Assembly: GCA_013420905.1 (NCBI GenBank)
Contig: JAAXNY010000009.1
Coordinates: forward strand, 3,507,880-3,571,879
Direction of reading: 5' to 3'
Length of the DNA: 64,000 nucleotides
From: Collybia mongolica
Taxonomy: Eukaryota > Basidiomycota > Agaricomycetes > Agaricales > Clitocybaceae
Shown here one piece after another: positions 24,085-37,100 of this stretch. Below the pieces are notes generated by a model. It searched no databases. It was given only the letters and a program-made list of their open reading frames with translations, and was not told the DNA's origin. Made by a program: the position numbers and the translations under genes. Position 1 is the first letter of the stretch. Every line of letters begins with the position of its first letter.

Positions 24085-27000
24085 GAATAACGTGTATGTC
24101 CCACGTTCAATGAGGAACGCGAATTGTTGTTCACCTTAGTACGCTGCAGGAACGCTTACCCCTATGTTATTGGCCTGACTTCCCATTTGGGAAAGCCCCC
24201 GACGCTCGGTCGAATGCTGAATATTGAATGCCGCCCTCGTCGTGATAATTAGAATGGCGCCTCCGTATTCAAACCTTTCGTAGCCTAGCTGGGGATGGCG
24301 ACGCTGGATCAAGACTCAAAACTCGTGGGTCCCCACTCTCAGCGCCGATCAATCTCGGACACAAGTTTCCTCCGAGCCCTTTTGCTCTGATGTTTCTTCC
24401 CGAGAATCAAATTCAACTATAATATATTACCTTGGTTAGTTATAAGCGCGAAACACTAATATAGACGCGATTGATATATTGTCATCAATATACTTCGTGA
24501 TTATTCAATCATTTGTAGTCATCTTCGTTTAAATGGTAGTCATTTACATTACCGGAAAAAAAAAGCGTCCAGGGTTTAGGGTTGATGCCCTTCACAACAG
24601 CATCGCGACGCTGCATCCTTGCGTAGCTATTAGGATCTTATTTGGGATGGTAAAATTCACGGGCCAACGGGTCCGGGGAACATATTTACCGGCTCAATAT
24701 GTTCCAAGTCATGCTGTCACCGACGACAATAACAACCATCCCATTACCCTAGATCCTAAAAGCCTCAAGGCGTACACGAGTTGATGAACCCCATGCATAA
24801 CTTCCTCACCATTCCCAAGTGGGACGTATTGGAGCTTATTTCACATACGACGAGGACAGGACGCGGCACGGTTTCCCAAGCTCTAGGTTAGACCTAGCAC
24901 AATCTATGACGACCATTCGAGGGTCGTCACATGGGTTGGGGGATTGGATTTTTGACCGGCGACATGAACACTTGACGAGATGTGGGGATTTTAGACGGGC
25001 GGGTCTTATGATCTTGTACAAAGTATCGCGGGAAGGCGACGAGCCAATAGCAGGGTTCTGGTTAGAATGAATGTGAATTGGCTACTTCAACAAGTCGGAT
25101 ACGAGGGTTTGGCCATTTGGTATTTCCATCGACCCGTAGGCGCCATTCGATACATGTTCACATTCAGTGTCAATGAACCCTGTCACTTACTTGCCTCGTT
25201 CACACGATGAATGCCGTGCCCGATCTTCCCAGGGCTTGATGCGCTGATGCGCCCAGGTCCAGCTTAAGATCTATAAAGTGGTTCGGGTGAGATTTCCATG
25301 TATTTAACTATCATGATCTAACCGGATTCAGCGTCGACGATCGTTATTTTAGGCACTTGAGCCAAGCTAGGAAGAAGGCACCTGAGAATGCTAACAACGA
25401 TATGTGTTTAGATAAAGTTCTGGTTGCCGGGCATAACAAAAGCAGGCAAAAGGGGTCTGTTAGAAGAATAAGCTAACTGCCGAGTCCGAATTCACCGAGC
25501 AGAACCTTCGATACAGACGGTCAAGTAAGGGCCTGTAAAATTTGAGCTTTTAGTACAAATAGTTCTCCATCCGGCAGGATCTATCATTTTTCTGTTGTAG
25601 TCTGTCCCCGGTGAGGATGTAACGCCAGTTTGTCCCCTGAAGGGTCCCAACTCGTCAAAGGGAAAAATGTCAACGAATCACGGATTCTTTTGGCCTTGAT
25701 TGTGATCATCGCCGTTGTTTGAGCTGAAAATAGAACGAGGGTTCACATCCAGGCCGCTCGAGCCGTTATGATGTTTTACAGATGCGAATAATCGTCAGCG
25801 GCGGGGATTTGAATAAGGGTTTTAGGCGCATCTGCCAGCGCCACAACGACCGTCACCACCATATACATCACTAGGGGTGAGATATCTGGTACTCGGGCTT
25901 CTAAACGCCATTGACCCAAGCCAAATGACTGTATCGGAATTAGGGCCGTGATCTCCTGATATCCCATCCCTCTTGTTGAAAACTTGGCTCGAACAAGTAC
26001 AGAAGGTGATTACTAGAGATGCCGCTGCACTTCTACTCGCAATACGCAAGCATAACAATGCGGCTGAATTATTAGGAGGTATATCCGGGTCAGAAGCTAT
26101 GTAAAACCATGCATATCACCCTAGATGGAAGTCAGAAAGGGACGCACCATCGATGACCCCGCAAGCTCATGTAACAGCTATCCGACGGCATCGAGCCTTC
26201 GAGACGTCGAGAAGGCGGTGACAAAAAGGTAGTGGCGGAGACAAGGCCCTGTATTTCCGGGCTGTCATTGCGGACGTTGTAAACACGCAACATTCTGCTT
26301 ATCAAAAACTTCCAAAAGGTATTTGGACTTTACTCACACCTCCGCCGCCTGACGCCCGTCAACGAGTGGCGAATACAAGCGCTCGAGCAGCCCGAATAGA
26401 GGCGAGCACCTTATTTGTCATACTCATCATGCATGCTCGTCGTCCTTCGCACCACCGAATCCAAAATCGAGGGAAATCCCACCTCTGCTCCACTTGCGCG
26501 AGGACGAAAAGTGACACTTCGAGAAGACAGCCCCGGACATAGGATAAAAGCGTCTAAATGCGAGTCTGATCAGTAAAAAAAGAACGGGCTCGGGCCGGAG
26601 GGAAATCAGAGGGGAATAATGCCTCGTGATCGTCCACGGGGGCATTTTCCAGCCCGACGAACCCGAATCGGCAAAAGATCATCGCTCGTCGCTCACGCAC
26701 ACTGCCTCTCTCGCCTCCGTTTTTCATTCTCGAAATCCCCATGTATAGGTATAAACCTGCCGTGGATCGGCATGTCGGTACCGCACGCATCCCCACATAC
26801 CATTCTCCCAAGCCCACGCAATGGACGGTGAGAAGCAAATAAAAAACAAACTCGCCCCGGTAAGTAAAATTTCCGAGCTGAAGGAGTCATTTCGAACATG
26901 AATGTGAGCGGATCTAGCCAACTAACATCCCCCGCCAAACCCAACATTCGCTCATTTGCACCCGTCTCGCCGAGTACACGAAGTCTTCCAAGCCACGAGA

Positions 27001-28840
27001 TGCACAAGGAGATAAGGCCCGAAGTTCAAGAATACCCTCCCCATCACAAGCCCCACCTCACGTGCACATCCCCCCCCCTCTCTCGCTCCGTGCGTCAGAA
27101 GGCCAAGTCATACGCCTCAAACAGCGCGGGGAGCCCACCAATGAAGTTAACATCGCATTCGCGGACACGTCCTGCCAGCGCATGCCACGCAGGTCAGCCG
27201 CTGGCGAACATGTGGGGGCCCGATGGCTGACCCGGGGTGCGCGAGGTGGCTTGCGCGGGGTCGTACGCTTCGTGGTACCTCAGGAAGGGGGGCAAGGCTC
27301 ATACGCTGGACGTGTGTTTGAGAAAGAACGCACGCGACGCGGGGGTGGGAGGGAACGGTTTGGGGGAAACAGACTCCAAGGGGCCAAGGGAATTAATAGC
27401 GCTGAGGCTGATCTGATCACGATCACGCACGTTACATTTACGCCCCAACCGTCGATCAGATTTTGTTTTTTGGCGTTTTTTGGAAAAATGGATTCTTCAT
27501 TTGAAATTTGTGGGGCTTGGCGAAGTTATCGCTCCCGTTTCCAGAGGAATCAAGGAATGAGATGAAACGAGTCGACGATGGGCCTGGGCTGTGTTGACAT
27601 TTTTTTTTTGTCTTGTTGGACGAGCAGACAAAGAGTTGTTGCCGGAGTACGATCTCGGTGCCAGATAGAGCTTGTAACTCGTTAACCTACAACAATCCTA
27701 TACATGCAGACGCAGACACCCAAATTCCTCGCATTTCGCATTTCGCATTTCGCATTATTACAACAAAAACAACAGCGATAATAACCCAAACATGGAAACA
27801 CCAAAAAAAAAAAGACAGGCAACACAACCTCCTTCCTTCTTCTTCTTTCTTTCTTCTTTCTTTCTTCTTCTTCCGCTCTTTACTTTACGTTAAATAAGTA
27901 TTCAAGTGCATGCGTGTGTATGTAGGTGTGTGTGTGGGTGTATATATGTGTGTGAGGGCGATGACGGAGGGGAGGGGTTGAGCGCACACTCCAACGCCCA
28001 CCAGGGCAGGAGTCTAGCGGGACACGGAAAAAAAAGAAAAAAGAAAACACATATTAAGGAGCGTGGGCACGCGGCGTGCGTGGAGAGGGAGGGGGGAGGC
28101 GGGACTAGTGGAGTATAGGGGGGTATGCGGGTACAGGTATGTGGTTGCGGGTACAGGATACAGGGTGCGAGGGCGTGGTGGGTGGTGGGTGATAAGGATA
28201 AGGATAAGGATGAGCGTGGGTGGGTGGTGGGTAGGAAGCGGGGTAAGGAGCGACGGGGGCGTGGGTGGTGGTGGTGGTGGGGGGTGGGTCGTGAGGGGCA
28301 GCAACGCCGGCAACGACGACGACAACGACGGGGATGGAACAACAGGCGAACATAGAGGTGGTGATGGGTAGTGAACAACAAGTCACAAGAACGTCGAGAT
28401 CAGGGGGCGTTAAGAACGAACAACGAGAATCGAGTGAACAGGGGGGGGAGGGGGGGGAGAACGAACTGGGAAAAGCCAGAAATCGAAGAGGGGAGGAGGA
28501 GGGGGGGTATAGCAAGAATACATGTACAAAAAAAAAATACATTCACGACAAACGGAGAGCACAAGGGCAGCGAGTATAAGGGATTAGGGAGGTGATGTAC
28601 ACATCAAAGCAGACGAGTAAGTTGGCCGGGGGTGGGTGGAGCATAGGCATATGTCGAACAGGCGCGGAAGACAGCGGGCATAAGACGAGGGACGAGGGAC
28701 GAAGTCGAGGAAGGGGCATAAACGATTACGAGTCGACGGGTGGGACAAGCAGGTCGCAGGCGAGGAAAGATCGTAAGAACGGAGGCAATGAAAGGAATAA
28801 AAAGGTCGACGAGATCAAGCACAGACCAACAACGACCACC
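24085..28840. other. intergenic: decayed DNA and bHLH 3' flank
   Basis: 24.1-26.4 kb holds short frames only, including the duplicated segment at about 24960-25560. One short plus-strand frame at about 25960-26085 reads LLLKTWLEQVQKVITRDAA and may be a gene remnant. 26.4-27.9 kb gives no convincing gene. 27.83-28.84 kb is low-complexity: a CT-rich tract at about 27828-27880, GTGTGT, GGGTG and GATAAG repeats; this is downstream of the bHLH gene and may include its 3' UTR. Confidence 0.4.
24960..25560. repeat. decayed duplicated segment, copy B
   Basis: Partner of the segment at about 12930-13660, in the same orientation; see there for shared words. The ends are approximate. Confidence 0.45.
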
Positions 28841-29354
28841 TCACATCATACTAACCGGCGACGCCAACATCGCCTCCCCCATCCCTCCCATCGCCCCCAT
28901 CCTCGGCACGCCCACGCCCACGCCCACGCCCACACCCACACCCATAAAATCCGCCCCCAAGCCCAACTCATACCCCCCAGGACTCACACTCCCCCTCTCC
29001 CCACCCCCGCGCCCCGAGTGCCCCGAATGCATCGAATGCCCCGAACGCCCCGAATGCACACTATGCAAACTATGCGCACTATGCTCGCTCCCATGCTCCG
29101 AGCCCGCCCCGGGACTCCCCACGCTCGGCGTCGGCAGCCCATGCGCCGTCGCAGGCGGCGTGAACAGGCTCCGCCCCCCGCCCTGCAGCCCATGCTGCGC
29201 CGCCGCCGCCGCCTGCGCCTGCTGGGCCTGCAGCATCATCTGCGCCTGGAACTGCTGATACTGCTGCTGCGCCTGTACTTGCGCCTGAGCCTGCTGTTGC
29301 TGCTGCAGCTGCGCCTGGTGCGCGGAGAACTGCATCTGCTGGAACTGCAGTTGT

Positions 29355-29386
<32 letters not shown>

Positions 29387-31028
29387 TTGGGCGCTGTGGT
29401 GGGGATGCCCGTGGTGCGGGTGGGGGTGCGCGTGGGTATATGCGCGTGGGCCGCTCAAGGACGCCCCCGGATTCTCGCGCTGAAACTCCCGCTCCCGCTC
29501 CCGCGCGGCGTAGCTATCCGAACGTGCACGGCCAGGGTACTCGCGGTCCCTCTCCCTCTCCCTCTCCCTCTCCCTCTCCCTCTCTCTCTCCCGCTCCCTA
29601 TCCCGCTCCCTCTCCCTCTCACGCCCCGCATAACTCTCACTCCTCTCCCTCCCCCCAAACCCCCCCTCCCGCTCGCGCCCCGCGCCCGCATAGCTCTCAC
29701 TCCTTTCCCTCCCCCCAAACTCACGGGCGGGGTGCTGGTGCTGCTGCGGGAGGTACGCGTGCGGGTGCTGCAGCTGCAGCTGCCCAAGCACCGACGGCGG
29801 CAGCCCGTGCCCGTGCCCGTGCGGCGAGGTGGGGAGGCCATGCGCCGAGGCGGGGGGGAGCCCATGCACGCCCGCCATGCCGTACGCGATCTGCGTATCA
29901 TACAGCCCCTCCTGCGAAAAGGCCGGGAACGCAGGCACGTTCGTCGCGCCGCCCGTCAGCGGGCGTGCCCCGGGGCCCGGCGCGCCACCCGCGGATCCAG
30001 GCGGGGGCAGGGAGTGCGCAAAGGGGTTCGCGTGGCTCTTGAGCATCGCTATCATCCGCGGGTCGTCGAGGCCGAGATCAGGGACAGGTCCGTCCATGAC
30101 AAAGTCCTCATCTGCGCCGTCGCCACCTACGTAGCCGCCATACGCGGGTTGCCCGCCCCCACCGCCTGCACCGCCGCCGCTGCCGAGCTCTCCATCTTCG
30201 TCCTCGCCGTCGTCCTCGCCGCCGCCGGTGCCGACGATGACCTCGAGCTCGCCGCCGAGGACCATGCCAAAGCCGTCGCCGCGGACGGGCTCGCCGACGC
30301 CGGGGATGCCGGCGCGCTCGCGCCACTCGTTGACCTCGCGACGGAGGGCGTCTGCCTCGAGCTTGAGGAGGCGGAGCTCGCGGGCGGCGAGGAGGCGGTG
30401 TCGGCGGGAGGCGTGGACGTGGGCGATGGAGGAGTTGACGATGGAGGATTTGGAGGGACGGCGGATTTGGGAGAGGTTGGGGAGGAGGGCTGCGAGGTCC
30501 TGTTTTTTTTTGAAAGAGGGGTTAGCGGATGGGGGGGTGGTATATGGGTGTGGGGGGGGGGGGACTTACGAGGAAGCGGCCGTTGAGGGTTTCACGGCGT
30601 TGACGTTCGACGGCGTTGTGGGTTGCGCGACGCTCTGCGGTGTTGGCGCGGCGGCTGGGCTTGCGTTTGAGCTGGGCAGCGGCGGCGGCAGCTGCGGCGT
30701 TGGGGTTGGGGTTGGGGTTGGGCTGCTGCTGCTGCTGGCCGTTCTGATTCTGAATCTGGTTCTGGTTCGAGTTCTGATTGTTGTTATTGTTATTGTTGTT
30801 GTTCTGCTTCTGAGTGTTCTGGTTGTTGTTGCTGTTGTTGTTATTGGCGTTGTTGTGCTGCTGCTGTCCGAGCGAAGGCATCGTGGGCGACACAGGTGTG
30901 CGCGGGACGCCGTTGTTGGCAGGGGAGACGGCGGACTTTGTGGTGGCAGCGGGGCCGTCCGAAGTGGGGGATGCAGATGCAGAGGAGGGTGTGCCCGGGA
31001 GAGCGAGTGGGAGGGTCATGATGGCCAT
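28841..31028 (-). CDS. bHLH transcription factor
   Basis: Predicted 705-aa nuclear regulator from two exons, 31028-30570 and 30499-28841, intron 71 nt, phase 0. After an Asn/Gln/Ala-rich N-terminus, the basic region AERRATHNAVERQRRETLNG lies at residues 131-150; His137, Glu141 and Arg145 match the bHLH set that reads CACGTG E-boxes. The intron falls in helix 1; after it LAALLPNLSQIRRPSKSSIV and SIAHVHASRRHRLLAARELR complete loop and helix 2, followed by a leucine-rich extension to about residue 210. The rest is low-complexity: an acidic/Gly stretch, an Arg-Glu dipeptide run (about 29530-29620), polyglutamine, and Ser/His/Gly repeats. The bHLH form is common in Agaricomycetes, but I do not know a defined role. 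The opposite strand is open for 664 codons; that is a shadow of this gene. Confidence 0.88.
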
Positions 31029-34000
31029 TCTATGGTGTATGGTTCAGAGTGATAAGGATAAGTGGGGGTGTGCGGCAGTCGTATGAGCGATGCAACAAAG
31101 GGAGTTGGGCTGTCTCGAGAGAAAAAAAGGGGCTAGCAGCGGGTACGCGATTGCTCAGCGGAGGCCCGTGCGTGAAGAGGGTCGGGTTTAGGTTTGTCTT
31201 TTCAGGTATGTTCGTTCTCTTTTTTGTTTTTTTTTTTTTTCGCGAGCAGGGCTCAAGCGAAGCGTCCGATGGGTCGAGTGTGCGGGTGGTGAGAGGCCAG
31301 CAAGAGTCGCGAGATCTACGAAAAAGCCAAAGGTCAGCCGCCTTGTTCTTATTGCATGCCCACATCGTACTCACTCCAGGCGGTATCCTTGCGGCGGGGG
31401 CTAGGGCGGAGAGAAAGGGAAGAGGGGGGGGACTGCGACCAAGGACGGGATCAGAGGACCATGAAGGAAGGGAGAGGAGGGAGACGCTTGCCAAAAATCC
31501 GGGCCCCCGCTCGAGATATGTATTGCCGATGCCCATATCCAGGCACCCCCTCACTCCCATCACCTGCCAATACACAGCCAATCACAGCCATACACCGGCA
31601 AGCACCGTGCCAAATACTGAGATCGGCAGATCTAGGACGTCCCGATCTGGGGAGAGGACCGATTGGACGGGCGCGCCGAGGTTGGGCCGGATGGATGGCG
31701 CCATTTTGTGTATTCTTGTTCTTTGACCCCCCATCTCACCTCCCCTCCCATTCCATTCCTCTGCCCGTCGGCTCTCGCTCGCGTCGTGCCTCTTCGCCTG
31801 ACCTGAGACGCATTCTCTGCCAATCTTCCCATGTCGACGCCTCGCTGCACTGATTTTGTTTTTTTTTTCCCAGCTCCCAGTTGCAACATCGACCCACCCC
31901 CGCGTTCCGATCCCCATCCCCATCCCAGTCTGCATCCCCTCATCGTGCCATCGCACCATCTCCCATCTCCGCGGTCCCTCACTACCGCTCCTGTGCGTTC
32001 GTTGTTGAAGCTTGGATCTTCATCCTTCTCTTCTCTTCCCTGGATCTGCCGCCTCTGACATGTACACTACGCGCCCTTGTTCTCTGTTTTTAGTACCCAT
32101 CATGAATCATAATCACGATTCTACCGCATATACCTGCCTACCGATGTCGCAGCGACGAGATTTCCACCTCTAAATCTTCCATACCATGATGCATCTACTG
32201 ATACCGCCTCGTCGCACTGCATCTGATAGTTCCTCCCTGGCCCCATCGGTACCCACGCCCCGAACATGGAACATAGAGATACAGAGACATGTACATAAAT
32301 AACCCCTGAGAGCCTGAGACTGCGACCGAGATGGAGATGCTGATGCCTACCGTTGATAACTCGACGTCTCGGTACCGGGCGACATGTTCCAACTCTATCC
32401 TTATTCTCCTACCCAACAAATACACTCCTCGATACCATGCCAAGCCCAGTGCCCATCCCAACACACTAGTAACGTTCTCTCTGACATCACGACATCACTA
32501 CGATCCAGTATCCACAAATTCACCTACACAGCTACATTCCATCTCCCTCGTGATATCGACACATATACACCCGTAAGAATCACATTCCTCGCCTTTCCTC
32601 CCCATCTCAGCGTTTCGACACGAAACGGAAACAGCAAAAAAAAAAAAAAGAAGGAAAAAAAAAAAAGATGACACCCTAGTGACCGCAGTCCCCGACACAT
32701 CTCAACACACGTCCCCCCAAAAACACATGCATCCTGAAACTGACCATCGAACGTCGAATGCCGTACGTCGAGCACACAAGTCCCGACCCGCCATCTCCCA
32801 CCGTACACATCGCCCAACGTCCACTCCCGTTATCTAATCTCTAAATCTCTAATCTCGGACTCACCACCCCAACCCCAACCCAAATGCCCCAAACTCCACA
32901 ACCCGAAGCCTAGACCCCAGAACCCCGAACTCAGACCTAAGAACCAAGAACCCCACCAATAGCCGGCGCCCCACCCCAACCATCCCGCCCCCGCGCCCGG
33001 ATCCATCCCCAGCCCACGCATACAACCCCCCCCCACCACAGAGCAGGAATTTAAAAATAAAAAAAATAAAAGTACGGGATCCAGAGGATTGCTTGATGCA
33101 GTAACAATTTGCGATACGATGGATGTGCAGTGCGTAGTGCCCTCCCCGGTCGGACGCCTTGTTCGTTATCGCATATCCGTGTATTGCGTATCGTGTATCG
33201 CGGAATATGTATACCAATATCACTTCTCACTTATCCATCCAGCCCCAAAGACATAGTCTCTTTATCTTATCGTACCCATACTGAACATAAACGCAGTCGT
33301 GTCCGGAATGGACGGACAAAACCCAAAATATAGACGCGCACGCGTAAGTTTATCCCGCTGTGAGCTGTCCCTCTCATCACATGAACGCAAACGGGCGCAC
33401 GTCCAAGGGGGCGAACATCAAAAAAAAAAAAAAAAACGAAAAGTGAACCGGTCATTGGCAAATGATTGGTATCTTATCTGATCTCCCTCTCCCTTTCTTT
33501 CATGACCTCTTTGTTCATGCTCTCCCATATATACCCTCTCGCCCATGTATTGTTCCCCCGTCCTGCTTCTTTTCCCATCTCTCACATAAAGCTCGTTAGT
33601 CCTTTGGACTCGAGATTTCTTCTTAAAAAGAAAAGTAATGATCCAAAGTGGTCCCTCGAAGTGACTCGGCAGGGAAAACCCTCTCTCCTAGAAAGGGGGA
33701 TTAAATAGGTATGTATGTATATACATGAAGCGACGAGGAAAAAAACAAAATCAAAGAACCCCACCGGAAAAAAGAAAAAAAGAAAAACATATCGCTTCGC
33801 CCCCCTCACACCAGTACCACCCCACACCAACCCACACATCCGCCCCAGCCCCACCAAAAGACCGACACCGTGTTCCCCGAAAAAAAAAAAAAAAAAAAAA
33901 AAAGGAAAAAGAAAAAGAAAAAAAAAGAGGAAAACCCCGCCCAGAGCGGAGCGACACGACCCCATAACACATCCCGTAAAATCCGCAACAAAGCCCACCC

Positions 34001-34100
34001 GAACCGAACACACACAACACCATTCCAAAGAAAAGGCGTGCGGGGGTCGGGTATGTAATGTATATATATATAAATATAAATAAATGCAATTCAATTCAGT
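31029..34100. other. upstream region of the bHLH gene and low-complexity DNA
   Basis: Should contain the bHLH promoter and 5' leader (T-rich run near 31225-31240). No gene is supported. Poly-A tracts lie at 32636-32649, 32658-32667, 33421-33436 and 33881-33903. Frames here are C-rich or A-rich shadows. Confidence 0.4.
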
Positions 34101-37100
34101 CGGACGATTACCCACGCATGTCGAGGAAGCGGAACCGCAGGGGCACCGTAGGCGGGGAGAAGAGAAGACGCGAGGCGGGGGACGCCACTCGGGCTTCTGG
34201 ATTTGGGATTTGGGATTTGGGATTCGAGGTGTAGAGTTTGTGGAGGTGGGGGGGGGGAGGCGCTCGAGACGAGGAGTACTACGGCCGCTGGTGGGGTGGC
34301 GTTGGATGTTAAGCGTACACGTTGAGGGTGATTTGCAGTCCAGGCGCCTGTCTAGGCCATAGAAACAATCAGGCGTTGAGAGGAGGGAAAGACTAGGATA
34401 ATCGATGCAACAAGTCCGGGTGTCCTCAGGGATGACGCTGTCCATACAACAAGAGGTCGTAAGGTAGGGAGCGCAGCCTAAATGTCGGCATGGTACCATC
34501 CACCACCCGCAATCGCCCATTGATGAGCGGGAAATGGGCCCCTGCCATAAAGAGCCTGGACGTCGTTACGGAACCGTTCACTCACGTAACCGTCAAACGG
34601 TGAGAGAGAGATGAACCCCAGGCTCCCAGGCTAAGCCCGCCGCCGCCCTACCTCTATCCAAGTCGAGACGTGCAGCCAGCTAGCAGGTTCCCATGTGTAG
34701 GTAATACCGGACAACACGATGCCCTATTAATTGTTTTAGCGGGGAATTAGGAAGGGTTCGGCAGGAGGTGGCGCTCGGATTCCTAATTGGGACGTCACCA
34801 GCTTTAATCCCCAAACCCACCACCAGTCCACCGACACGAAATTCAGAGCCGTCGCCAGCTAATAATCTAGCAAAATACCGGAAAAAAAAAAAACGCGACC
34901 CCCACCTCTCCACCGACGCCACCTTCCTTCGTCGCATCCAGGGTTGCACCTCGTTTAAGCCCTCGAGCTGTAATACGACACGGAAAAAGACCCACGATAT
35001 CCCTGCGTGGCGCTCGATCAAGCCCCGACCTTCTTGATCCCAGTTCCCCAAGAATAGCCGGGGATCGGAGGCCAGGGTTACGACCTCAAAAGACCGAACG
35101 AGGACCAGACGAAGTGGCTATCGATAGAATGAACGTCAAAAATTACACCAGGTCCACAAAACTATTCCGAGAATCCAGGAAAGACACCAAGACGACCTGA
35201 GCCTGGGAATAATAGGAAACAATATGTAGAAAAAAACCGCGGTATGCGCACGCGTACATACATAGACGCTAGACGATCACCGAGCCCCGACGCGTGAGCC
35301 GAATTCGGTACGGAAGTACTTCGTTACAATAATCCCTGCATTCTATTCCGAGCCCGAGGCTTAGATTACACGAGACGTCTTGGTGGTGACGGGCTGAGCC
35401 CGCGGCCATGAGGTCTGGGAGTGATAGATCTGAACAACGAGGAAACCCAAATCTCCCCCAACCTAGACCGGTCCAGGTTTCATCCGTCTTCCTGGTCGTC
35501 GTTAGTAGACAGGGGACAGGGGGCGGTTGGCAGTGGAAGTCTACGACGAAAATCAAATGAGTCGTCAGAGAGATTGGGGTAAAACCCGGATCGACGTCCA
35601 GGGTCGCAATGACAACAATAGGTCCTTGCCTCCCCCCCTAGATCGGGATTTGATTTGCCGGAGGCTAATGTGCCTATAAGCTCCTAAAAGTGAGCAGGTT
35701 GTTCATGGGAGCCATGGTCATCATGGTGGAGGAGGGTACGAGGTGTCGTTGATTTTTTTTTTGATTTCCGAACGCTAGCGAATCCTGACGTGGCGTTCAT
35801 TACTATGTCTCTGTCCTCTTACTGACTTCCAAGACGGCAAGTTTCCAGGAAACTTTGAAGTTGTGGCGTGGATATACCGCATATCGGAGTTCGTTGGTCA
35901 CCTCCTGCGTTGGAAAGTAAAAACGACAGTAAGTAACCTTGGACACATGTGAAATGCAAGGCGGCTCCTTGACAGCAACGGTGTTATGGCTTGTTGTCTC
36001 TTGTCACTGTGGCGTTTTTTTTTTAATGATGATGAAGTCGAGATCCAAAGACGCGACGATGCCGTTGAAGAGTTTGTCAACGGGAGACAGGTTACGAAAA
36101 ATCTGAGCACACATTCCGGTCCCGCGCGGCACGGACCGCATACGGGCCGGCCGTCAGACTTTCCAAAGGTCGTGGATGCAAACTACCCGAACAAGGCGAA
36201 GAGGAGCAGGAGCGCGGCGTTAGATCAGCATCGGACCCCATTCGATTATACCGGACGTAGAGGAGACTAGGGTAGTAGGGCAGCACAGAAGGGGTATACC
36301 GGCGAAGATGCCACTTCACGGCTCGATAAACGAGGATCCTGGACAGAAATACATGACGCAGGGGACCACTTGTATGTAGGCTCCGCCTCCGCTGCGTAAT
36401 TGATTACGCCTCGAGTCGGGTGCTTTTGTTGGGGCGGAATCCCGGGTGAGACCGCAAGGACGATGACTCGATCTGCGGATGACCTCACTGATCTTCATAT
36501 GAGAACGTGGTTGGGTAGTAGATAAGCACGGCTAGGGTGAGATCTAATGCTTTTAATCGTAAGTAGGAGGCGTTACTCCAAGCTGAAGTAGGGCATGGCT
36601 TCGGCAATGAGATATGGCCTGAATTTAGGACGCATGGAAAGGTCACAAATAAGGAGAGGACCTGGGCCCCGAGTGGGATTTGGAGTTGGGAGTGGGGTTA
36701 TTCGTCCATCTTCGGATACCTACTGTATGGGGCGTTTGAGAGTTCATTTGGTACATGGACATCTTAGGCGCGATTCTACTATAGCAAAATCCTGTAAAAT
36801 TCCGCCGTTAGTTGGGCACCAATGGTAGCACGCAGAAATATACTGTTGGGGTATAAGATCCCCAAGAGTTATTTAGTGAAGAAATTAGCTTTTTTTTGCC
36901 ATGAAGATCTGTGACGTGATCAACAAGTAGGGTCAGCCTTGTAGCTGCTGAAATGGAGGATAGATTTGGTGAAACAAGGGCGGCTGCTTGTTGAATGTAT
37001 CATCCTAGAACCTGAACAGTCTCGGTATCCAACTACCGAAGATTACAAATGGCAGAAGGCTGAGGATGAAGGGTTGATGAAAAAAATAATTTTCGCCACA

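Noticed and set aside
28592..30586. 664-codon plus-strand frame
   Set aside because: It is antisense to the bHLH gene; its Leu/Pro/Arg runs mirror CAG, CTC and GCC repeats, and there is no domain.
33582..34520. 312-codon minus-strand frame
   Set aside because: Mixed low-complexity content, with Phe runs from poly-A on the other strand and no continuous domain; it appears to run through non-coding DNA.
33582..34620. Possible spliced minus-strand gene ending in LRFRFLDMRG
   Set aside because: Attractive short pieces but no phase-consistent joined model and no family match; kept only as a note in the region entry.
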